This document shows, in pieces, positions 38,612 to 47,431 of a stretch of DNA of 64,000 bases. The stretch comes from Parvularcula sp. (GTDB lineage: Bacteria > Pseudomonadota > Alphaproteobacteria > Caulobacterales > Parvularculaceae). The notes beneath the pieces were generated by a model. That model did no database searches, was not told the origin of the DNA, and saw only the letters and a program-made list of their open reading frames with translations. The first letter of the stretch is position 1; each line of letters opens with the position of its first letter. A program made the translations under genes and the position numbers. The stretch lies in NCBI GenBank assembly GCA_002704915.1, contig PAIP01000075.1:1-64000 (forward strand). Reading direction: 5' to 3'.

Positions 38612-40219
38612 ATGAGCCATGTTGGCAGTTCGCATGTCTTGGCGGCGTCTTCGAAACACGCGGCGCGTTTGGCGCTGAAGACGCTGGCCACCCTGTTAAC
38701 GGGTATCGCCCTGGCCGCTTGCGACAGTCTCAATCTCGCGCAAGTTGAAGCGGGCGCGCCACGCGCAAACCCAAGGCCGAATATCGTGATCATCAATGTG
38801 GATGACCTCGGTTATGGCGATATCTCTTCCTATGGCGCTGAAAATGTGCGCACGCCTAATATAGACCGGCTTGCGGAAGAGGGCGCCATGTTCACTGACG
38901 CTCATGCAGCGTCCGCTGTCTGTTCGCCGTCCCGCTATGCGTTGATTACAGGCGAATATCCGTTCCGAAACGACTTCTGGCTTCCGGTTTTCGCAACGAG
39001 CCCGCTCGTCATTGACACGTCGAAGACGACAATTGCGAGCCTTTTGAAGGAAGAGGGATATTCGACGGCGGCGATCGGCAAATGGCATCTCGGTTTTGGC
39101 GACGTCGATCCGGTCGACTGGAATGGCGAGCTTGCCCCGGGCCCGCTTGAGTTGGGCTTTGACTATTATTTTGGGGTGCCCGTGCTCAACAGTCACCCGC
39201 CTTTTGTCTATGTCGAAAACCGGCATGTTCTCGGGCTTACGGAAGATGACCCGCTGGTTTACGGGAAGACTGCGCAGACCCGCGAATTTGATGAGAAATT
39301 CGATTATAATGTGATTGGCGGCGGCGAGGCGGCCCATGCGCTTTATGAAGACCGCAAGGTGGGCACGCTCCTGACGGAGAAAGCGATCGAGTGGGTGCGC
39401 GCACGCAAATCAGAACCGTTCTTTTTGTATTTCGCTACGACCAACATACACCATCCATTTACGCCCGCGCCGCAATTTATCGGCACAAGCGGGGCCGGTC
39501 GTTATGGCGACTTCATTCACGAACTGGACTGGATGATCGGGGAATTGCTCGCCGCATTAGACGAGGAGGGGCTGGCGGACAACACCCTTGTTCTGTTCAT
39601 CAGCGATAATGGGGCGATGTTCAATCGCGGCGGTCAAACGGCGTGGGAGGCTGGACACCGGCCGAACGGCGACCTTCTGGGTGTGAAATTCGGCGCCTGG
39701 GAGGGAGGTCACAGAGTTCCCTTCATTGCGCGCTGGCCCGGTCATATTTCCGGAGGTGTGAAATCATCTGCGCTGGTTTCCAATGTGGATTTCATGGCGA
39801 CGCTCGCGGACCTTGTCGGCCATCCGCTTAACCCGACCGAGGCTTCAGACAGCGTCAGTTTTCTGCCGGTTTTACTGGGACGCGAGTCGGGCGGACGGGA
39901 TCAACTGGTGATGAGCGCGGCGCGACGAGACTTCCTGGCGATTCGCAAGGGCAAGTGGGTTTATTTAGACGGCCAGGGCGAAGGCGGTTTCGGGGGAACG
40001 CGGGTCGGGCAACACACTTTCGCCGGGCCGGCGGCGGCGGCCTTTATGGGGCGGCAGAACAGCGACATTGTCGACGGACGTATACGTAACGACGCGCCTC
40101 CTGGTCAGCTCTATGATCTGGAAGCCGACCCGCGGCAGACAGAAAACCTGTACAACGAACGCCCGGAAATCGTTAAAATGATGCAGGAGCAGCTCCGAGC
40201 CGAGAAGGCGGTTGATTGA
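38612..40219 (+). CDS. Sulfatase (arylsulfatase-like)
   Basis: 'NIVIINVDDLGYGDISSYG', sulfatase signature 'CSPSRYALITGEYP', 'GKWHLGFG'. Confidence 0.95.
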   Translation: MSHVGSSHVLAASSKHAARLALKTLATLLTGIALAACDSLNLAQVEAGAPRANPRPNIVIINVDDLGYGDISSYGAENVRTPNIDRLAEEGAMFTDAHAASAVCSPSRYALITGEYPFRNDFWLPVFATSPLVIDTSKTTIASLLKEEGYSTAAIGKWHLGFGDVDPVDWNGELAPGPLELGFDYYFGVPVLNSHPPFVYVENRHVLGLTEDDPLVYGKTAQTREFDEKFDYNVIGGGEAAHALYEDRKVGTLLTEKAIEWVRARKSEPFFLYFATTNIHHPFTPAPQFIGTSGAGRYGDFIHELDWMIGELLAALDEEGLADNTLVLFISDNGAMFNRGGQTAWEAGHRPNGDLLGVKFGAWEGGHRVPFIARWPGHISGGVKSSALVSNVDFMATLADLVGHPLNPTEASDSVSFLPVLLGRESGGRDQLVMSAARRDFLAIRKGKWVYLDGQGEGGFGGTRVGQHTFAGPAAAAFMGRQNSDIVDGRIRNDAPPGQLYDLEADPRQTENLYNERPEIVKMMQEQLRAEKAVD

Positions 40220-40366
40220 GTGTTTCTCGTCAGCGACCATGAGACAGTTCGGTCAAATTGTTTAAGGAGGATTTCTGGCACATCGTTGCCCGCCATGGGA
40301 GAGAACTTGAGACAGAAATCCGGGCCGGAAGGATTGGTCGATAGACTTTTATGTCCGGTTTGAGGA

Positions 40367-41922
40367 GAGGCTGTGTAAAAACGTTTGCGGCCAGAACAGC
40401 GTAATTTTTGAATTGAATGCAGCGGGGCGGCTTCACGTTGCTTTGATCGCAGCAATGAGTGACCTTGCACCCATGATCGCAAACATGCGCTTAATATTAT
40501 AGGCGAGAACGTTGAGGCTCATTTCGGTTTGGACGTTTTTGAGGCCTTTCATGAGGAAGTGAGTTGCGCCCATCCAGGCCTTTATTGTGCCGAAGGGGTG
40601 CTCGACGGGCCGCCTCCGAACGGTCATGGCGTCGCGTTTGTCCAATTGATCGAGCATGTCATCAATCACGCTCTCATGCTCCCAGCGCTTAATGCGGCGC
40701 ATGTTGCCGGTGGTGCACCGCGGCTTTAGATGGCAGGTCTCGCACGTTGTCGTCCAATAAGAGTGAAGCGTCCGGCCATCCTCCACATTCTCAAAGCGAT
40801 AGGTGAGCTTTTCTCCGGCAGGACATCGATAGACGTTTTCGGACGCAATGTAAGTAAACTCGTCCTTGCCATAACGACCCGCCGCCCGCGAGTTGGATGT
40901 AAGGGGCTTGGGTGCAAACGCCGTGATGTCATTGGTTTTGCAGGCCACAATTTCCACGCCGCTGAAGTATCCGCGGTCCGCATAGACCTCGAGCGTGTCC
41001 CTGCCCATGGCGGTCTTCGCCTTTGCCGCCTGTCGTGACAGATGCACTTTGTCGGAGACGATGTTCGACACCTCGTGGCTGACGATCAAACGGTATTCAG
41101 TGTCGACGGCGGACTGCACATTATATCCCACCATTCCGATGTCATGGCTTGTCGCCATGGATCTGGAGTCCGGGTCAGTCAGCGACACTTGATGATGTGG
41201 CGAGGCGAGAACTTCAGCCTCCCGCTGCTTCAACTCTGCAAGTTTTGCCTTCATCGCCGCCAGCTTTTCCTGCATTGAAGCGACTTTGTCTTCTGCGACG
41301 ACTTCCTCGCGATCAGCATTATCAAGGGCGTTCAGATAATGCTCGATACTGGCCTCGACCTGGCCGACGCGACGTTTCAATTTTCCCTTGGTGAAGTTTT
41401 TTACTCGGGCATTGACCGCTATACACCTTGCACCGTCGATTGCGGCGATCGCACGGACAAAAATACCAAGCTCCCGACACAAATCGACGAATTTACCGCA
41501 AACCGCCTGGATGGCGGGGCCATTGTCTTTTCTGAAGTCGGCGATCGTCTTGAAGTCAGGTGCCAGTCGCCCCGTCAGCCACATTAGCTCAACATTGCGG
41601 CCTGCTTCGCGCTCCAGTCGCCGGCTTGATTGAATGCTGTTGAGGTAGCCGTAGAGATAAATCTTCAGAAGCGTTGAGGGATGATAGGCAGGTCGGCCAG
41701 TCGCTTTCGGCTGTACGCGTTCAAAACCCAACTCAGCCAGATTCAGCTCATCAATGAAGGCGTCGATAACTCGAACGGGATTTTCCCCGTCGATGTAGTC
41801 TTCAAGGCTGGCGGGCAATAACGCTTGCTGACTTCGATCTTCTCCTTCAACAAATCGGCGCATTTCAACCTTCTAAGAGACCAAAAAACGCTAATCTGAT
41901 TTGCCCGTTTTCACACAGCCTC
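40367..41922 (-). mobile_element. IS1182-family insertion sequence with 17-bp IRs and 4-bp target duplication AGGA
   Basis: GAGGCTGTGTAAAAACG (40367-40383) versus CGTTTTCACACAGCCTC (41906-41922), 1 mismatch; AGGA at 40363-40366 and 41923-41926. Confidence 0.92.
40433..41863 (-). CDS. IS1182-family transposase
   Basis: 'GRPAYHPSTLLKIYLYGYLNSIQSSRRLEREAGRNVELMWLTGRLAPDFKTIADFR', 'VEHPFGTIKAWMG'. Confidence 0.95.
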   Translation of the reverse strand: MRRFVEGEDRSQQALLPASLEDYIDGENPVRVIDAFIDELNLAELGFERVQPKATGRPAYHPSTLLKIYLYGYLNSIQSSRRLEREAGRNVELMWLTGRLAPDFKTIADFRKDNGPAIQAVCGKFVDLCRELGIFVRAIAAIDGARCIAVNARVKNFTKGKLKRRVGQVEASIEHYLNALDNADREEVVAEDKVASMQEKLAAMKAKLAELKQREAEVLASPHHQVSLTDPDSRSMATSHDIGMVGYNVQSAVDTEYRLIVSHEVSNIVSDKVHLSRQAAKAKTAMGRDTLEVYADRGYFSGVEIVACKTNDITAFAPKPLTSNSRAAGRYGKDEFTYIASENVYRCPAGEKLTYRFENVEDGRTLHSYWTTTCETCHLKPRCTTGNMRRIKRWEHESVIDDMLDQLDKRDAMTVRRRPVEHPFGTIKAWMGATHFLMKGLKNVQTEMSLNVLAYNIKRMFAIMGARSLIAAIKAT

Positions 41923-41961
41923 AGGATTTTGGAGGGATCTTCGCGAGCGTCTTGCTGGATT

Positions 41962-42219
41962 TTAGTGGCTCGGCTTTTGTTCCGCCAGACGCACTCCAGG
42001 CCCACCGCCATTGGCGTCGATAAATGCAACGCCGGCATCTTCCAGCGCGGCCTGGATCGCAGCGAGATTATTTCGGTTTGGTGTGCGGCGGCCGTTTTCA
42101 AAATCGACGATAACACTTCTCGAAACCGAAGCGGCCTCCGCCAAAGTTGCTTGATCCATGTCCACGAGGCCGCGGGCTGCTCTGCATTGATCTGCGGAAA
42201 TAGTCATTTTGACTGACAT
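41962..42219 (-). CDS. XRE-family HTH regulator
   Basis: 'CRAARGLVDMDQATLAEAASVSRSVIVDFENGRRTPNRNNLAAIQAALEDAGVAFI'. Confidence 0.85.
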   Translation of the reverse strand: MSVKMTISADQCRAARGLVDMDQATLAEAASVSRSVIVDFENGRRTPNRNNLAAIQAALEDAGVAFIDANGGGPGVRLAEQKPSH

Positions 42220-42340
42220 TAGCCTTTTTGATTGACTTTAAGTCGGAACTCAGTCATATTGTCTAACACAGATTACTCGTGCGCGGGGCACCTCCGCACG
42301 AAGGGCGACGATTCGCGCAAAAAAGCGAGGAAGCCTTAAG

Positions 42341-42625
42341 ATGACCAATCGCCGAAAATCCACGTTGTCGCGAAACCGCCGCGTGTTTGCGCGCAAGGGT
42401 AAGGGGGAGGGCAATGCGCTAAATACCGTTGATATCTCCGACCGGCTTTACACCGTCATGGCGGAACTTTTCGTCGTCTCCGACGCTGTCGCCGGAAGCG
42501 AGCTTGATGGCCCTAAAGTGAGCGGCTTGCGGATGATCCTTTATCGTCAGATCGACGAGATCAGAAGCCTCAAAGACATCATCCACCCGCGGACGCCACG
42601 GAAAACCGAGGAGGCCGCATCATGA
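42341..42625 (+). CDS. Hypothetical protein
   Basis: 94-aa ORF, 4-bp overlap with next gene. Confidence 0.55.
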   Translation: MTNRRKSTLSRNRRVFARKGKGEGNALNTVDISDRLYTVMAELFVVSDAVAGSELDGPKVSGLRMILYRQIDEIRSLKDIIHPRTPRKTEEAAS

Positions 42626-43194
42626 CGACTCGCCGCACAATTTTGCAGGGCGTCGCCTCACTGGTCGCCCCCGCTGAAATAGAAATTGGAGGAGGGCCTG
42701 ACGCTTCGCTAAGCGACTCGCCCTTCGGCATCCTGATCGACGAATATCGCCAAATGGTCGATCAGCTCGACGGCTTGTTCGCCATCCGCAATCGGGTCGA
42801 AGAAATGGTCAGCGCCAGGAATGGTAATTTTAGCGACTGCCCGGAACTTGACGTTATCGACCAGAAAGCAAACGCTTGGTATCAGACTGAGAAAGAGATG
42901 ATCCGGCTTGCCTCGCGCACTCGCGCAGCATCTGTCGATGAGGTCGTCCAGAAGTTGATCTTGTGGCGGCTCATGGACTTTGACCGGGGAGGCTTCGACG
43001 AACCACGCGACATGATTCCCTTTTCAGCCTATCGGGATCTACTGCTGATAGCCGGAAGAGAGTCGCTGACGCCGGACGCAGACGAAAAAGCCCTGGCAAT
43101 TGTGTGGGACGATGAAGCGTTTAACTACTGCGCCAACAATGATGATGATTTTGACGATGATGGAGCGTTTTACGGCGAAGACGAAAAAGAGTGA
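42622..43194 (+). CDS. Hypothetical protein with acidic C-terminus
   Basis: 190-aa ORF; tail 'NNDDDFDDDGAFYGEDEKE'. Confidence 0.65.
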   Translation: MTTRRTILQGVASLVAPAEIEIGGGPDASLSDSPFGILIDEYRQMVDQLDGLFAIRNRVEEMVSARNGNFSDCPELDVIDQKANAWYQTEKEMIRLASRTRAASVDEVVQKLILWRLMDFDRGGFDEPRDMIPFSAYRDLLLIAGRESLTPDADEKALAIVWDDEAFNYCANNDDDFDDDGAFYGEDEKE

Positions 43195-43265
43195 GCAACG
43201 GGGTTTGCCGGAGCCGTTTGCGCTAATGAACAAAGCGAATGTCTGCCGGTGATGTTAAGGTTTCT

Positions 43266-44090
43266 CTAGTGACCTTTGGACCGAAGAATTTCGCCGATTT
43301 TGCGCTGGATCGTCGCAACACTTGGAAGATCGGATTCATCAAACTCCCCAGCGGCGCGCTTCCATGCCTCATAGGCAAGCAGTTTTTTCGGAAGATTGGG
43401 GTTTTCTGTTCGAAGTTCCAGCAGAGCTTTAGTGATGTTGCGCCATGCGGCCTTCTGCGGCCGGCCGCGGGTGCTTTGTAACGAGTCCAACTGTCTTACT
43501 TTTTCGAGGTTCGCTACGAGTTTTGCACAGCCATCCTCTTCAAGAAAGGGCGGTAGGGGGATTTGGCGCAGCGTAAACCAGCGGCGCAATTTATCACGCG
43601 GCACATAGATTTCTTCGAGATAGCGCCGTCCGGCCTTCGGGTAGTGATCGAAAGGAATCTTGGTGAGCGCCGCGAACGCCTCTTCCTGACCTTCGGGTCT
43701 GGCTATGTCGTGCAGCAGGTCATGCCATTGCGAAGCTTCGCCGGGCAGCGCGTCGAGCGATTCCATGACGCTGGCGATGGTCATCCGGTTTGCCCCGAAA
43801 TATTGCTGCGGTTTCGGCGAGAGTTTCCGTTGGGCGGGTGTCAGTTGCGCTGGCGGCATCTCTATGGGCGCGTGGAGCCAGTTTTGGGGGGCTACACGCG
43901 CAACTTTATCGCACATGTCGATGGGCGAGGGATCGAATGCGCCGGAGAAGACGGCGCGCGCCAGCATGTCCGTGATGTCGGCGCTGTCGAGGCCGGGATG
44001 GTTTTCAGCGGCAAGCCTTGCGGCCCGGCCGAGTTTCAGGAAACATTCATCGAACGGCGAAATGTAAGACGGCATGGCGTTTATCCTCAT
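43266..44090 (-). CDS. Hypothetical integrase-linked protein
   Basis: 274-aa ORF overlapping the integrase 3' end; no recognised family. Confidence 0.65.
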   Translation of the reverse strand: MRINAMPSYISPFDECFLKLGRAARLAAENHPGLDSADITDMLARAVFSGAFDPSPIDMCDKVARVAPQNWLHAPIEMPPAQLTPAQRKLSPKPQQYFGANRMTIASVMESLDALPGEASQWHDLLHDIARPEGQEEAFAALTKIPFDHYPKAGRRYLEEIYVPRDKLRRWFTLRQIPLPPFLEEDGCAKLVANLEKVRQLDSLQSTRGRPQKAAWRNITKALLELRTENPNLPKKLLAYEAWKRAAGEFDESDLPSVATIQRKIGEILRSKGH

Positions 44091-45423
44091 ACTCTACAGG
44101 TTCATCATCGGGTCTTTCTTTCACTTCAGTTTTGTGCTGACGGCCCTCGGTTGGCATCGCGTCGCGGATAAAAGCGACGGCTCGTTCCGCTAGCGCTGCG
44201 CGAGCGTCCTCTGCATAGTGGATGTAACGTTGCGACGTTGAGAGCTTGCGGTGACCGAGCGCCGCCATGATCTCGGCGGCCTGAGCGCCCTGCATCGCCA
44301 TGTGAGTTGCGAGGGAATGGCGCAAACCATGAAGGCCGATTCCTTCAGGGAGTTTCGCTTCGGTCCGCACGGCTCGCCAGTCTTTGGTGACATTGATGCA
44401 TCCGGGCTCGCCTTTTCGGGAGACTGGATAAACGCGGCCCGCTGCGTCTTTGCGCATAGGCGGAAAGACCGGCCCGTCAGGTGGGCCGCTTGGCTGGCGC
44501 GATAGAATTGCGCGCGCCAGTTCAGGCAGCCCGATGATGCGTGATTTCGCCGTCTTCTTCCCGGTCTTGTGCCGCTTGGAGGATTTAATGATGACGCCGC
44601 GCTGCAGGTCGATCTCACTCCAGAGAAGTCCAGTGATTTCGCTGCGCCGTGCGCCAGTAAGGGCGATTAGCCGGAATATGTCAGCCACAGCGGGCCGGAT
44701 GCGGCTTTCACGTTCCATCGTGTCGAGGGTTTCGAACAGGCGCCGGTAATCCTCAGCATCACGCATGACGATATCGCGCTCGCCGTCGCCGCCTTTGTCT
44801 ACGTCTCGGGCGGGGTTCTTATCGACCAGCCCTTCCTTTCCAGCCCAAGAATAAATCGCCGCCAGAATACGCATGGATTGTCGCGCGGTCCCTTCGCCGC
44901 CGCGAACGATGGAGCGTGCTCGCCAACCGGTTTTTACGTTTCTTGCCGTCTTTCCGGTAGTGATTTCCCGGCGGGTTTTTTTTACCTGCTCGGTAGTCAG
45001 CTTGCGGGCGAATTTCTTGCCGAGCAGGGGGCGCAGGTGGTTCTCGATTCTGCCTTTGTCCGTTTCGCGCGTGCTCTTTGCCTTTTCTTTGAAAGTCTCG
45101 CTTGCGAGATAGGCGTCGAAGAGTTCCCCGACCGACATTTCCGCTTGTGCGACTTTTTTCTCCTCCAGCGGATCGCCGCCCTTGCGGACGCATTCGGACA
45201 TTTCCTGCGCGCGCTGGCGCGCCTGATCCAGCGTTAGAGACTCAACCTTTCCGATGGTGGCGCGCCGGCTGCGGCCTTCCGCCGTCCGGTATTGGAAGAC
45301 GAAACTTTTCCTGCCGCTAGGGAAAACCGAAAGCCCGAAGCCCCATGGTTTTTCGTCCCAGACATAGTAGCGCTCGGTTTTTGTTTGGGAGGAGGCGATC
45401 AGGCTCTTGGTGATCCGGGGCAT
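44047..45423 (-). CDS. P4-type tyrosine recombinase (integrase)
   Basis: N-terminal DUF4102-like arm-binding region; 'ALTGARRSEITGLLWSEIDL', 'GLHGLRHSLATHMAMQGAQAAEIMAALGHRKLSTSQRYIHY'. Confidence 0.95.
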   Translation of the reverse strand: MPRITKSLIASSQTKTERYYVWDEKPWGFGLSVFPSGRKSFVFQYRTAEGRSRRATIGKVESLTLDQARQRAQEMSECVRKGGDPLEEKKVAQAEMSVGELFDAYLASETFKEKAKSTRETDKGRIENHLRPLLGKKFARKLTTEQVKKTRREITTGKTARNVKTGWRARSIVRGGEGTARQSMRILAAIYSWAGKEGLVDKNPARDVDKGGDGERDIVMRDAEDYRRLFETLDTMERESRIRPAVADIFRLIALTGARRSEITGLLWSEIDLQRGVIIKSSKRHKTGKKTAKSRIIGLPELARAILSRQPSGPPDGPVFPPMRKDAAGRVYPVSRKGEPGCINVTKDWRAVRTEAKLPEGIGLHGLRHSLATHMAMQGAQAAEIMAALGHRKLSTSQRYIHYAEDARAALAERAVAFIRDAMPTEGRQHKTEVKERPDDEPVEYEDKRHAVLHFAVR

Positions 45424-45453
45424 TCACCGCTCGCTTTCGTCCGTTCCGGTCTT

Positions 45454-45492
45454 GCTTACCCAGACGCTGGGTAAGCGTATGGTAAGCAAGAT
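45454..45492. promoter_or_regulatory. Right-end integrase-arm-like repeat with GCTTACCCAG-ACG-CTGGGTAAGC palindrome
   Basis: 10-bp perfect palindromic arms 45454-45476; direct repeat of left-end site at 45464-45492. Confidence 0.6.
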
Positions 45493-45617
45493 CGCTCAAA
45501 TCGGGGCGAATTGTAGCATTACCTCCGGACTGCGTCATCAATATAATACTTTTATTTTCAGATATTTATCCAACTTCAGCAAATTCAGGCAAACACGCGC
45601 AAATTACTTACCGCTGC

Positions 45618-45662
45618 ACTGTCACGCCGGAGGTCGCGGGTTCAAGTCCCGTCACTCGCGCC
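45618..45662 (+). pseudogene. tRNA-Asp(GUC) 3' fragment, right att region
   Basis: CTGTCACGCCGGAGGTCGCGGGTTCAAGTCCCGTCACTCGCGCCA: GUC anticodon loop, anticodon-stem 3' strand, T-arm, acceptor 3' strand and CCA; 5' half absent. Confidence 0.8.
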
Positions 45663-46118
45663 ATTTTCTTCAAGAAAATGAACACCTTATTAGTTTTCAA
45701 TTTTTTCGGAATTTTGGTTGAGCCTTGCGGGGTACCACCGGGGTACCAAATTTTCATGCAACATTCTGGGGACAATTTTTTCGTTTTGTTCGCCTAAGCT
45801 CCCTTGGACAGGGGTGATTCTACGTTAATCAGAACTAGCTGTTGATTGATCGAGGAGCCGAACCGTCGTCATTGATTGAGACGTGTGCAATAAACGAAAA
45901 GCACGTCTGCCAACATAGTGATTTTGCTTCTTTGACAGGAAGAAAACAGGCGACTTCTAACGCTCTCGAGCGGGTGACACTGCAAACTGTTGAGTGCGCT
46001 CCCCGGGACCGTCGTCGAAGTCTTTTCTGCTGCGCATAGGAAGCTTTACTGCCCCTATGGCTGCGTTCTCGATACCCGGAACATTTTGATATTGTCGCAG
46101 TATTTTTGCACGCTTGCT

Positions 46119-46445
46119 TTATGCGGCAGGTTTTCCGTCTGTAATATCTTTGATCCAGCTAAGCCCGGCGACACCCTGCGGAAAACCGAGCGTTGTCATC
46201 GCGAGCAAGGCGACATGTTTGATTTCTTCTTTGGTGAGTCCCTCAGACAATGCTTGGCGCGCGTGGGAGTGGACAGCACCTTCCGAGCGACCGCCTATCG
46301 CCAGCGCTAGGTTAACGAGGCGGCGTGTTTTAGCGTCGAGCGGACCCGCGTCAGAAATCGCCTTGCCGAAAGCGGCGTAAGCCTTCCAAATCTCGGGATA
46401 GGCTTCGGCGATGTTGCCGGCGGCGGCTGGAAGCTTTTCTGACAT
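46119..46445 (-). CDS. Carboxymuconolactone decarboxylase / AhpD-like protein
   Basis: 'LDAKTRRLVNLALAIGGRSEGAVHSHARQALSEGLTKEEIKHVALLAMTTLGFP'. Confidence 0.9.
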   Translation of the reverse strand: MSEKLPAAAGNIAEAYPEIWKAYAAFGKAISDAGPLDAKTRRLVNLALAIGGRSEGAVHSHARQALSEGLTKEEIKHVALLAMTTLGFPQGVAGLSWIKDITDGKPAA

Positions 46446-46447
46446 GA

Positions 46448-47317
46448 CTAGTCCTTTCCTGCTGGGTCATCGCAGCGTGGCGGAAAATTATCGATGAGCG
46501 GCGCGTTCCGGGCGATCTCGATCAACTCCTCCGCATCCTCGACGATGATATCAGGCCCGGACACGGTGACGCCAATCTTCCGCAAGGTCGAAAATGACCG
46601 CGACAGATTTTCAGGCGTCATGCCGAGCATAGAAGCGAGCGTCTTCTTGTCGATGGGCAACGTGAAGCGCCCCGAATTCCCCTGCCGGACATGCTGGTGC
46701 GCCAGATAGCTCGCAAGACGTTCAACGCCGGTGCGTAGTTTGAGATTTTTCTGATTTCGTACGACGCCGCGATAACAATTGGCAAGCTCGCTTACAATAG
46801 ATCGCGCAAAGGCGTCGTCTTCGGCCATGGCGTCGCGGACACTCTTGGCTGGTATCATCAGAATACGCGACGCGGTGCGCGTTCGTGCGGACATCAGATA
46901 AACGGCGTCCTTCAATACCGCTGCGAGGATGAAGGTGGAAACGGGGCTCAGCACAGTCATCGTGCTCTCGCGCCCGTCCTGCGTCGCGAAGAGCTCGACA
47001 ACCCCGTCGATTACGACATGAAGAAAGTCGGACGGCTCTCCTTCCTTGATAAGGATAACGCGTTCGGGAAACCGCTGAAGAAATGCTGCATTGACGAGAC
47101 TGTCGAAGAGGGCCGCATCCATGTCGTGGAAGAGGCTTAAATCCCGGACGACCTGTTTGTCTTCATCTCGCAATCTCAGGCTCCTTGACCGCAGGCGGGG
47201 CAAGAACGGCAACAAATTTGACGAAGTTTTCGATGCGTCTTGATAAATGTCAAGGCCGAATTTGGCGCTGTTCGGTGAGGGCGCGACCCCGATCAAGTGC
47301 GCGGCTGCATATGTCAA
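46448..47317 (-). CDS. Crp/Fnr-family regulator (start uncertain)
   Basis: cNMP-like 'FPERVILIKEGEPSDFLHVVIDGVVELFA' and HTH 'DKKTLASMLGMTPENLSRSFSTLRKIGVTV'. Confidence 0.88.
   Translation of the reverse strand: MTYAAAHLIGVAPSPNSAKFGLDIYQDASKTSSNLLPFLPRLRSRSLRLRDEDKQVVRDLSLFHDMDAALFDSLVNAAFLQRFPERVILIKEGEPSDFLHVVIDGVVELFATQDGRESTMTVLSPVSTFILAAVLKDAVYLMSARTRTASRILMIPAKSVRDAMAEDDAFARSIVSELANCYRGVVRNQKNLKLRTGVERLASYLAHQHVRQGNSGRFTLPIDKKTLASMLGMTPENLSRSFSTLRKIGVTVSGPDIIVEDAEELIEIARNAPLIDNFPPRCDDPAGKD
47241..47254. promoter_or_regulatory. FNR-box-like site TTGATAAATGTCAA
   Basis: One mismatch to TTGAT-N4-ATCAA; between the Crp/Fnr gene and narK. Confidence 0.5.
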
Positions 47318-47431
47318 ATTGCAAAACTCAAGACCGCAAACGAACGATCCGTGACGAGACGTCGAATTTTGAAAGGGAAAATTTCAGCGCAGAAAAGCCG
47401 TCAACATTCTGATCAGCCCGGAGATGGAGCG

